Shown: positions 7,469-15,027 of the stretch, piece after piece
How positions within the stretch are numbered: position 1 is the first letter of the stretch
Layout of the letters: every line of letters starts with the position of its first letter
DNA from: Myxococcales bacterium
GTDB taxonomy: Bacteria; Myxococcota_A; Polyangia; Nannocystales; Nannocystaceae
Assembly: GCA_020633315.1 (NCBI GenBank)
Contig: JACKDV010000026.1
Coordinates: forward strand, 9,055 to 73,054
Direction of reading: 5' to 3'
Length of the DNA stretch: 64,000 bases
Notes under the pieces: generated by a model
The model's database searches: none
Seen by the model: the letters and a program-made list of their open reading frames with translations, nothing else
Told to the model about the DNA's origin: nothing
Position numbers and translations under genes: made by a program

Positions 7469-9345
7469 CCGCGCTGCACCTCCTCGAGCGCCTCCACGGT
7501 GGCGCGCAGGTGCTCGAGGTGCTCGGGCAGCTCCACGTCGTCGGCCATGGCCCGGGCCGCGGCGCGGCGGGCCGCGAGCGCGTCGAGGGTGGCGGTGAGC
7601 TCGAGCAGCCGCGCCGACCACAGGTCGCGCTCGTGCATCAGCGCGCGGGCGCTCGGCTCGGCGGGATCGAAGCCGGCCGCCGTCATCTCCCGGTCGAGCT
7701 GGTCCATGCGCAGCGTGGCGCCCGCGGCCAGGTGCAGCGCGTGCTCCATCTCGGCCTCGATCTCGGGCTGCATCGCGGGCGGGGTGTTGCGGCTGAGGGT
7801 GATCACCCGGTGCACCACCGCGCGCAGGGCCTCGCGGTGGCGTCGCTCGCCGATCTGGGCGACCACGGCGGGCAGCTCGTCGAGCCGCGCCTTCACCCGC
7901 GGGGGCAGCCCGTGCTCGTCGGTCTGGCGGGTGGTGGCCACCGGTCGCGACGCGCGGTACAGGGTGGTGCCATACACGAAGGGCAGCACCGCGGCGAGCA
8001 CCGGCAGGCTCAGCAATCCCAGGCCGGGGTGGATCATCATCGGGGTGCCCACGATCCCCACGCAGATCGCCATCGCCCGCCCGGCGAGCTTGTTGGTGTT
8101 GCGCAGGATCCCGAAGTGCGACAGCCGGCCGCCGCGGGCCCAGGCGGTCTCGATGCCGATGCGCTGCAGCGAGGCGGCCAGGGTCTCCACGCTGCGCTGG
8201 CTCAGCCCGGTGAGCAGGACGAAGGGCAGCCGGGGGATCCGGCGCCCGAGGCCGCCGGGGTCCAGGCCCACCGCCTCGTTGGCCCGCAGCCAGCGCAGCA
8301 GGCGATCGCGACGCTCCGAGTCGAGCTTGTGCGAGACCTTGCCGGGGCCGGTCACGAAGATCGAGCAGGGCCCCGGCTCGATCACCACCTGCACCAGGCC
8401 GCAGCGGAAGCACACCCGGGTCTCCTTGAGCACGGCCGCGCCGCAGCCGGCACAGCGACCGTCGGCCGCGAGCTCGGGGTCGACCGCCGCGAGGGCGCTC
8501 GGCTCCACCGGCACCAGCGCGCCGCCGCTGTCCCGCAGCGACTCGAGGGCCTCCACCACCGCGCGGGCCGACTGCGGTCGATCGCCGGGGGCCTTGGCGA
8601 GCAGGCGCGCCACCAGCCGGCGCAGCCCCGGCGAGAAGCGCTCGGGCAGCGCCGGCGCGGGGGCGTTGCGGTGCTGGTCGAGCACCGCGAAGGGCGTGGC
8701 CCCGCCAAAGGGCGGCGCCCCGGTGGCGAGCTCGTAGAGGATGCAGCCCAGCGCGTAGAGATCGGTGCGAGGATCGACGGCGAGCGGCTCGAGGCACTCG
8801 GGCGCCATGTAGCCCGGCGTGCCCAGCACGGTGAGCGCCCCCTTGTCGGCGCCGGCGAAGGACGAGGCGCGGGCCATGCCGAAGTCGGCGATCTTGGGCA
8901 CGGGGCCGGGCGCGAGCAGGATGTTGGCGGGCTTGAGGTCCCGGTGGATCACACCGGCTGCGTGCGCGTGGGCCAGGCCGCGGGCGATCCCCAGCGCGAG
9001 CTCCACCAGCTCCGGCTCGTCCAGCGGCCCCTGCTGCGCGAGGTGGTCGCTGAGGTTGGGCCCCTCGACCAGCTCCATCAGCAGGGCGGGGCGCCCGTCG
9101 AGGGGCACGGCGCCGTGCACCCGCACGAGGTTGTCGTGCCGAAGGCCGCAGGCGAGCTCGGCCTCGCGCTGGAAGCGACGCAGCGCCCCCTCGTCGCGAC
9201 GGTGACGCTCGTGGAGGATCTTGGCGGCGTGGGCCAGGCCGGTGTCGGCATCGACCACGCGCACCACGGTGGCGATCGCCCCGCTGCCGATCTCCCCGGT
9301 GATCTCGAGGCGCGTGGGGGCAACGGCTCGGAGGGACGACGACAC
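7465..9345 (-). CDS. Membrane Ser/Thr protein kinase with zinc ribbon
   Basis: A 626-residue Hanks-type kinase with a complete catalytic set: Gly-rich loop GSGAIATV (20-27), Lys42 in AAKIL, HRDLKPANILL, DFGMA and GYMAPE. It is therefore predicted active and of the RD type. The kinase domain (about 12-285) is followed by a zinc ribbon (CAGCG...CFRCG), a SVETLAASLQRIGIETAWA alpha/beta segment, a membrane hairpin (MAICVGIVGTPMMIHPGL and LLSLPVLAAVLPFVYG) and a helical C-terminus. This layout differs from the PASTA and TPR kinases common in bacteria. The start is GTG 9345. The stop overlaps the start of the pseudokinase by four bases, implying translational coupling. An ECF sigma factor gene lies 70 bases upstream on the same strand. 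Targets are unknown. Confidence 0.92.
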   Translation of the reverse strand: MSSSLRAVAPTRLEITGEIGSGAIATVVRVVDADTGLAHAAKILHERHRRDEGALRRFQREAELACGLRHDNLVRVHGAVPLDGRPALLMELVEGPNLSDHLAQQGPLDEPELVELALGIARGLAHAHAAGVIHRDLKPANILLAPGPVPKIADFGMARASSFAGADKGALTVLGTPGYMAPECLEPLAVDPRTDLYALGCILYELATGAPPFGGATPFAVLDQHRNAPAPALPERFSPGLRRLVARLLAKAPGDRPQSARAVVEALESLRDSGGALVPVEPSALAAVDPELAADGRCAGCGAAVLKETRVCFRCGLVQVVIEPGPCSIFVTGPGKVSHKLDSERRDRLLRWLRANEAVGLDPGGLGRRIPRLPFVLLTGLSQRSVETLAASLQRIGIETAWARGGRLSHFGILRNTNKLAGRAMAICVGIVGTPMMIHPGLGLLSLPVLAAVLPFVYGTTLYRASRPVATTRQTDEHGLPPRVKARLDELPAVVAQIGERRHREALRAVVHRVITLSRNTPPAMQPEIEAEMEHALHLAAGATLRMDQLDREMTAAGFDPAEPSARALMHERDLWSARLLELTATLDALAARRAAARAMADDVELPEHLEHLRATVEALEEVQRG

Positions 9346-9415
9346 GAAGGGAGCTCAGGGTAGCACCGGCGCGCGGGTCGATCCCGCCCCGAGGGCCGGC
9401 CTCGTGTCGCGTCGC

Positions 9416-10036
9416 TCAGCCCGGAGGGGTCGGGGGCTCGCCGTCGCGGCCCGGCGAGGCGCGGAGGCTGGCCGAGCGGAGCTGGTCCTCGAGCAGGCTG
9501 CGAGCGCGACGCAGCCGGCTGCGCACCGTGCCCTCGGGCAGCTCGAGCACCTCGGCGATCTCGGAGGCGCTCATCTCCTCCCAGTAGAACAGCTCGAGGG
9601 CGATCTGCAGCTCCACCGGGATCCGCCGCATCGCCTCCACGAGCCGCTGCTGCTCCTCGCGCTGGCTGGCCACGCCGCTGGGGCTCAGGCCCAGGTCCTC
9701 CACCGAGGTGAGGCCGAAGTCGATCGCGTTGGAGCCCCGCTGCTCGTCGCGCCACTTGCGGTAGAGGCGTCGGCGGGCCACCCCGAACAGGAAGGTCTTG
9801 AACGCCTCGGGTCGGCGCAGGCCACCCTTGCCCTCCACGCAGGCGAGCATGGTCTCCTGCACGAGGTCGTCGATGCCGTGGCCGATCTTGCTCGAGAAGA
9901 AGCGGTGCAGCCGATCGAAGTGCCGCGCGAACAGGGCCCGCCCCGCGTCGTCGTCACCCTCCACCCACGCCCTCACCAGCTCGGCCTCGCTCACGACCAC
10001 GATGATAGCGGCTCGATCCTCCCGAGGGGCCGCCAT
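9416..10036 (-). CDS. ECF-type RNA polymerase sigma factor
   Basis: A sigma-70 family protein of the extracytoplasmic function type. Region 2 (ELVRAWVEGDDDAG to DDLVQETMLACVEG, then FKTFLFGVARRRL) and region 4 (MRRIPVELQIALELFYWEE, then the helix-turn-helix SASEIAEVLELPEGTVRSR) are both complete. No anti-sigma factor gene is adjacent; the neighbours are protein kinases, as in ECF groups thought to be controlled by phosphorylation rather than by an anti-sigma factor. The start is uncertain: ATG 10036 is used here, but ATG 10099 (longer) and GTG 9994 (which would begin directly at the conserved SEAELVRAW) are possible and none has a good ribosome binding site. The kinase and pseudokinase genes follow on the same strand and may be co-transcribed with it. 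Confidence 0.92.
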   Translation of the reverse strand: MAAPREDRAAIIVVVSEAELVRAWVEGDDDAGRALFARHFDRLHRFFSSKIGHGIDDLVQETMLACVEGKGGLRRPEAFKTFLFGVARRRLYRKWRDEQRGSNAIDFGLTSVEDLGLSPSGVASQREEQQRLVEAMRRIPVELQIALELFYWEEMSASEIAEVLELPEGTVRSRLRRARSLLEDQLRSASLRASPGRDGEPPTPPG

Positions 10037-10190
10037 TGCGCGCTCGCGAGCCGCGGTGGATCGCCGAGGCATCATCGCGTAGCCCAGGCCACGCATCACA
10101 CCGTGGCCGTGCCTCGATTGTCCCGCGATTGCGGCGAGCAGCGCGGCTCGTGATCGACGGTGGGGGCTCGCGGAACGAGGACGGGCTGCC

Positions 10191-13100
10191 TCAGGGCGGG
10201 GCCGCCTCGAGCTCCGCGGGCAGCGGGGGAGCCGAGCGAGGGCGCGCTCGCCAGGCCGCGGCCGCGTCGGCGAAGCTCTCGTCGTCGCTCACCAGCGGCG
10301 CGGCGGCGGTGAAGCTCTCGAGCGCCGCCTCGCGCTCGCCGGCCTCCCACTGGGCCCGCGCCCGGTACAGGCCGCTCTCGAGCAGGTGGCGATCGTCCTG
10401 CTCCTGCGTGGCGATGCCGTGGGCCCGCGCCAGCACCGGCCCGGCCTCGCGAGCCCGACCGGCGCCCAGCAGCGCCCGGCCGTGGTGGACCAGCGCGTCG
10501 TAGAGCTCGCGGTGCTCCGGCCCGAGCTCGGCGTCGAGGATCGCGATCGCGTCGTGGAAGCCCCGCAGCCCCTCGTCGCGGCGCCCCTCGGCGATCGCCC
10601 GGCGAGCCTCGGCCACGACGAGGTTGGCCTCGCCCACCGGGTCGGGCTGGGTGGCGTAGACCTCTCGCGCGCGTGCACACTCGGCCGCCGCTGCGGCGTA
10701 GCGCCGCTGCTCGAGCTCGACGAGGCACAGGTCGAAGGAGACGGTGGCCACCCGCGGGTGGGAGGGGCCCTGCTCGCGGGCGAAGACCTCGCGTCCCCGT
10801 CGCAGCGCCTCGCGGGCGCGATCGAGGTCGCCGCGCTCGAAGGCCACCAGCCCCGTGTTGGTGTCGATCTCGGCGAAGCGCATGGGGTCGACGCCCTGCG
10901 CCGCCTCGAGCACCGCGCGGGCGCGGCCCAGGTAGCCCATGGCCTCGCCGAGCTGGCCGCGCTCGAAGGCGAGGACCCCCAGGTTGCCGAGCACGGGCGC
11001 GGTGTCGGGATGGCCCTCGCCGAGGTCGCGCTCCATGCCCGCGAGGGCGCGCTTGCCCGCGCGCATGGAGGCCTCGAGCCGGCCGTCGAGGTACTCGAGC
11101 GCGCCGAGGTTGGCCCACACCACGGCCGACTTCGCGCCGTCGCCCCCGTGGATGTCGGCGAGGATCTCGAGCGCGCGCTCGAAGTGATGCCGCGCCCGGG
11201 GCGTGTCGCGCTGATCGAAGGCCACCAGCCCCAGGTTGGTGTGCACGTCGGCCACCGAGGTGTGGTGCTCGCCGTACACGCCCAGCAGGATCTCGAGAGC
11301 GCGCTCCTGCTGGGCGCGGGCCTCGTCGAGCTCGCCGGTGAGCCGCAGGGTGGCGCCGAGGTTGGTGAGCACGTGACCCACCGCGCCGTGGTGCGGGCCC
11401 AGGCGGGCCTCCTCGGCCGCGAGCGCCCGGCGGTAGTGATCGAGGGCCACCGGCAGCTCGCCGCGCTTGCGGGCGATCGCGGCGAGCTCGGCCTGGATCG
11501 AGGGGACCAGCGCGGGGTCGTCGAGCTCGGTGGCCACCCCCAGCGCCTCGCGGGCGTCGTCGTAGGCCGCGTCGAGCTCGCCGTGATCGCGGTGCAGCAG
11601 GGCGCGGCGGCGCAGCAGATCCACCCGGGCGCCCGGCGAGCGCTCGCCTCGCTCCCAGGCCGCCTCGGCGTGACGCATCCAGGTGCTCGCCTCGTCGAAG
11701 CGATCGCGCATGGTGAGCATGCGGACCATCGCCAGCGCGGCGTCGAGCTCGAGCTCCGGCTCGGCGAGCTCGCGGGCCCGCTCGTAGGCGGCGAGCAGCT
11801 CGGGCTCCACGTCGTCGAAGCGCTCGAGCGCGAGCCACAGCTCGGCCCGCAGCAGCCGACCCATGGCCTCGCCTTCCTCGTCGCCGGCCGCGACCGCGCG
11901 CTCGATCGCCTGACTCGCCATCGCCTCGGCGCGCGCGTGGGCCTCGGCGCGACGCAGCCCGCGGGCGCGGGCCAGCAGCTGCCGAGCCCGGGGATCGCCC
12001 GGCTCGGCCCCGGTGCCTCCTCGGGCGCAGCGCTCGAGATCCGGCAGCGCGCGCGGGTCGAAGCTCATCGCCCAGCGCGGGTCGGTGTCCTGCTCGAGCG
12101 CGTCGAGCCGCGCCCCCAGCTCCGACGCCGCGTCGCGCAGGCAGGCCAGCTCGGCGGTGCCCGAGGCCGAGGCCCCGATCTCCGCCGCCTCGTGGCACGC
12201 CCGGGTGTGGCCCTGGTGCCAGCGCGAGGCCCAGTCGTCCAGCGCCCCGGCCACCGGCTCGGGACCGTCGCCCGCGGCCAGGTGCAGGCGCTGCCGACGA
12301 TCCGGCGTCCACACCGAGGCCAGCTCGTCTCGCGCCGAGTCGCAGGGATCCTCGTCGCGACCGGCGAGCCACCGCGCCCCGCCCACGCTCGCGGCCAGGA
12401 TGGCCCCGGCCACGAGCCCCAGGGGCCACGCACGCGCGCGGCGGGAGGGCGGGCGGAGCCGCTCGGCGAGCGCGGTCATCGAGGGCCAGCGCTGGGTGGG
12501 GTCGATGGCCAGGCCGCGGGCCACCACGCGATGCAGCCACGGCGGCACGTCGGCCTCGGGTCGCGGAGGCGGGCGCGGGCCCGAGGTGATCGCCACGATC
12601 AGCTCCTCGTAGTCGTCGCCCCCAAACGGCCGCGCGCCGTAGAGGGCCTCGTAGAGCGTGACGCAGAAGGCGAACTGATCGGAGGCCGGCGAGGCCTCGC
12701 CCCGCAGCTGCTCGGGGGCCATGTAGGAGGGCGTGCCCACCACGGTGCCGGTGCGGGTGAGCGGCGTGCCCGGGGGCAGGGGGTCGGAGCCGGCCGGGGT
12801 GGGCGGGGGCTCGCCGGTGGTGTCCTCGTCTCGGCGGGCGATCCCGAAGTCGATGAGTCGCGCGCGTCCGTCCTCGTCGATCACGATGTTGGAGGGCTTG
12901 AGATCGCGGTGGACGATGCCGGCCTCGTGCGCGGCCGCGAGGCCGCGGGCCACCTGGATCATCACCTCGAGCACCCGGGGCCAGGGCCGCGGCTGGTGCA
13001 GCCAGGTCGCGAGGCTCTGGCCCGCGATCAGCTCCATCACGATGTACACCTGGCCGTCGCTGCGACCGGTGCCGTACACCTGCACCACGTTGGGATGCGA

Positions 13101-13406
13101 GAGCGCGGCGAGGGCCTGGGCCTCGCGCACTAGGCGGGCCGCGGTCCGCTCGTTGGCCGAGCCGCGCAGCAGCTTGATGGCGACCTCTCGCCCCAGCCGC
13201 TCGTCGTGGGCCACCCACACCGAGCCCATGCCACCCTCGCCCAGGTGACGCAGCAGCCGGTAGCGATCGATGCGGGCGCTCTCGGAGGCCGCCGGCGCGA
13301 ACACGCGGTCGAGCACCAGCTCGCGGCGCAGGGCCTGCTGGGAATCGGCAGGCCCCGACGCAGGGCCCCGTCGGAGCAGGGCCGAGACCTCGGGCAGCGT
13401 CTCCAT
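10191..13406 (-). CDS. Ser/Thr protein kinase with C-terminal TPR repeats
   Basis: A 1071-residue protein with the classic myxobacterial kinase-TPR architecture. The N-terminal kinase domain has LGEGGMGSVWVA, VAIKLL, HRDLKPSNIVI, DFGIA and SYMAPEQL, so all catalytic motifs are intact. A transmembrane helix follows (WPLGLVAGAILAASVGGARWL). The remaining ~700 residues are tetratricopeptide repeats of the kinesin-light-chain/MalT type, with repeated LGxxHPxxAxxLxNLG-like units (GEGHPDTAPVLGNLG, GPHHGAVGHVLTNLG). Such proteins are thought to sense or assemble protein complexes through the TPRs and phosphorylate partners in the cytoplasm. ATG 13406 (METLPEV) is chosen because upstream in-frame sequence looks non-coding; an ATG at 13484 would add 26 residues. 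The gene lies upstream of the ECF-kinase-pseudokinase run on the same strand. Confidence 0.95.
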   Translation of the reverse strand: METLPEVSALLRRGPASGPADSQQALRRELVLDRVFAPAASESARIDRYRLLRHLGEGGMGSVWVAHDERLGREVAIKLLRGSANERTAARLVREAQALAALSHPNVVQVYGTGRSDGQVYIVMELIAGQSLATWLHQPRPWPRVLEVMIQVARGLAAAHEAGIVHRDLKPSNIVIDEDGRARLIDFGIARRDEDTTGEPPPTPAGSDPLPPGTPLTRTGTVVGTPSYMAPEQLRGEASPASDQFAFCVTLYEALYGARPFGGDDYEELIVAITSGPRPPPRPEADVPPWLHRVVARGLAIDPTQRWPSMTALAERLRPPSRRARAWPLGLVAGAILAASVGGARWLAGRDEDPCDSARDELASVWTPDRRQRLHLAAGDGPEPVAGALDDWASRWHQGHTRACHEAAEIGASASGTAELACLRDAASELGARLDALEQDTDPRWAMSFDPRALPDLERCARGGTGAEPGDPRARQLLARARGLRRAEAHARAEAMASQAIERAVAAGDEEGEAMGRLLRAELWLALERFDDVEPELLAAYERARELAEPELELDAALAMVRMLTMRDRFDEASTWMRHAEAAWERGERSPGARVDLLRRRALLHRDHGELDAAYDDAREALGVATELDDPALVPSIQAELAAIARKRGELPVALDHYRRALAAEEARLGPHHGAVGHVLTNLGATLRLTGELDEARAQQERALEILLGVYGEHHTSVADVHTNLGLVAFDQRDTPRARHHFERALEILADIHGGDGAKSAVVWANLGALEYLDGRLEASMRAGKRALAGMERDLGEGHPDTAPVLGNLGVLAFERGQLGEAMGYLGRARAVLEAAQGVDPMRFAEIDTNTGLVAFERGDLDRAREALRRGREVFAREQGPSHPRVATVSFDLCLVELEQRRYAAAAAECARAREVYATQPDPVGEANLVVAEARRAIAEGRRDEGLRGFHDAIAILDAELGPEHRELYDALVHHGRALLGAGRAREAGPVLARAHGIATQEQDDRHLLESGLYRARAQWEAGEREAALESFTAAAPLVSDDESFADAAAAWRARPRSAPPLPAELEAAPP

Positions 13407-13553
13407 GGCGGGCGGCGCAGGAATGCTTTCGTAGCCGGGCTCGCGGGACAAGTGCAGATTTCTCCGGCGATGCGCTCGTAGCACGAGCTACCGAGGCTTC
13501 GCGGGCTCGAGCCCCGCGACGACCCTCGTGTGGGCGCGGGCACGGGCGCTACG

Positions 13554-13799
13554 ATGATCCCGATGCCCGCCTGGACCACCCGTCGCGCTCGCGCGCTCGC
13601 CCTGGGGCTCGCGCTCGCGGCGGTCCCGGCTCCCTCCGTCGCCCACGCCTGCGCCCCGGCGCCCCCGCTCGACCAGGAGGTGATCATCCGTGGCGAGGAG
13701 GCGGTGATCGTCTGGGACGTGAAGGCCGGGCGCGAGCACTTCATCCGCCGCGCCGACTTCGAGACCGAGGCGCAGGGGCCCGCCGACGGGAGCCGCTGA
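13554..13799 (+). pseudogene. Truncated secreted protein, N-terminus of a DUF2330-like family
   Basis: About 81 codons: a clear signal peptide (ARALALGLALAAVPAPSVAHA) followed by CAPAPP, then EEAVIVWDVKAGREHFIRRADF. This resembles the first 75 residues of secreted DUF2330-like proteins, whose usual continuation is a several-hundred-residue extracellular domain. Here the frame diverges after FETEAQ and stops six codons later. The fragment therefore looks like the 5' end of a gene whose remainder has been lost. It could alternatively be a genuine small secreted protein. ATG at 13563 is an alternative start. It lies between the divergent TPR-kinase gene and the next plus-strand gene pair. The family assignment is from memory of the motif. 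Confidence 0.5.
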
Positions 13800-13908
13800 G
13801 CCGACCCGCCCGGCCGGCCCGCCGAGCTCCGCAGGCGCGGGACGGCTTGCGTGCAACCGCGGGCCTCGGCGTCCGTCGCATGATCGAGCGGACCCAGGAG
13901 CCCAGCCC

Positions 13909-15027
13909 ATGGACATGACCCCTCCGAGCTGGCTCGCCGAGCTACGCGACGACCCCGAGCTGAGCGAGGCGCTCGAGCTCACCTGGCTCGACGAGGAGCA
14001 GTCGCCCGAGGTCCGCAGCCGCTTCCTCGAGACCTGGGATCAGATCCCGTTCGTCGAGGGGTTCCACCAGGCGTGCCGGGCTCGCCTGGAGCGCAGCGTG
14101 CCGCTGGCGATCGGGACCCGGCGCTACCGGAGGCTCAGCCGCAGCGAGTGCGCGCTGGTGCTGCTGCTCGACCCCGAGCGCCCCGAGCAGCCGTGGGTCA
14201 GCCTGTCGCGCGCGATGCCGCCGGCGCTGTGGGTCCGCGGGGCGCCGACCGGGCCGGGGCTGCGACGACGGCTGGCGCCCTACCTGGTGCCGCAGCCACC
14301 TCCGCTGGCCGAGCTCGGTCGCACCCTGCGGATCGCCAAGCCGATCGAGGTGGACGATCCCTCCCTGGTGACCCGCGTGATCGAGGGCTACGAGCCGTGG
14401 ATGGACGACGCCACCTGGGCCAGCGGCCACGCCGACGATCCCTGGGCGGACCTGGAGCCCGAGTTCGACATGCTCACGATGCACGTGATGCGCCAGCGCT
14501 CCCTCGAGGAGCACCCGGGTCGCTTCCCGTCGACCGGCTTTCGCAGCCTGTGGTCGCGCAGCGCCATGATCATCCAGCGCATGCCCAGCCGGGGCTGGGT
14601 GTTCGAGCTGCGCTACCAGCCCGCCGACGACGCACAGACCCTGCGCGAGCTCGAGGCGCAGCTGGGCGAGGCCCTGCCCGCCCACGACCTGCCCGTGGAC
14701 CTGGTGGCCTCGATCCTGCGGGGGGGCACCCTCCTTCCCCAGGAGGTGGATCGCCACTGCGAGGACGATCCCCAGGCGATGCACGCCAAGGTGTCGACCG
14801 AGCCGGCCGAGCCCACCAGCTTCGCGCTGCTCGAGCGCTGGATGCAGCGCAGCCACGACGACCCGGGGCTGCTCCCGGCGCTGGCCGAGCTGGCCTCGGG
14901 CCATGGCTTCGACGCGCTGCTCTTCGAGCTGGCCCTGCGGCTGCCGCCCGACGACGCGCTGCGCCGCGAGCTCGAGGACGTGCTGCGGCCCCAGCGGCCC
15001 CAGCTCCCGCTGGAGGAGGGGACATGA
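13909..15027 (+). CDS. Hypothetical protein coupled to a HEAT/TPR protein
   Basis: A 372-residue, soluble, acidic protein with no signal peptide or membrane segment. I do not recognise a family. It is rich in Leu, Glu, Asp and Pro, with conserved-looking stretches such as SRAMPPALWVRG and WSRSAMIIQRMPSRGWVFELRYQP, and a helical C-terminus (LLPALAELASGHGFDALLFELALRLP) that resembles a short repeat array. Start ATG 13909 is followed directly by hydrophilic sequence. Its stop codon overlaps the ATG of the following gene (ATGA), so the two products are probably made together and may interact. A GGAGGAGG ribosome binding site for the next gene lies inside its last codons. Confidence 0.75.
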   Translation: MDMTPPSWLAELRDDPELSEALELTWLDEEQSPEVRSRFLETWDQIPFVEGFHQACRARLERSVPLAIGTRRYRRLSRSECALVLLLDPERPEQPWVSLSRAMPPALWVRGAPTGPGLRRRLAPYLVPQPPPLAELGRTLRIAKPIEVDDPSLVTRVIEGYEPWMDDATWASGHADDPWADLEPEFDMLTMHVMRQRSLEEHPGRFPSTGFRSLWSRSAMIIQRMPSRGWVFELRYQPADDAQTLRELEAQLGEALPAHDLPVDLVASILRGGTLLPQEVDRHCEDDPQAMHAKVSTEPAEPTSFALLERWMQRSHDDPGLLPALAELASGHGFDALLFELALRLPPDDALRRELEDVLRPQRPQLPLEEGT

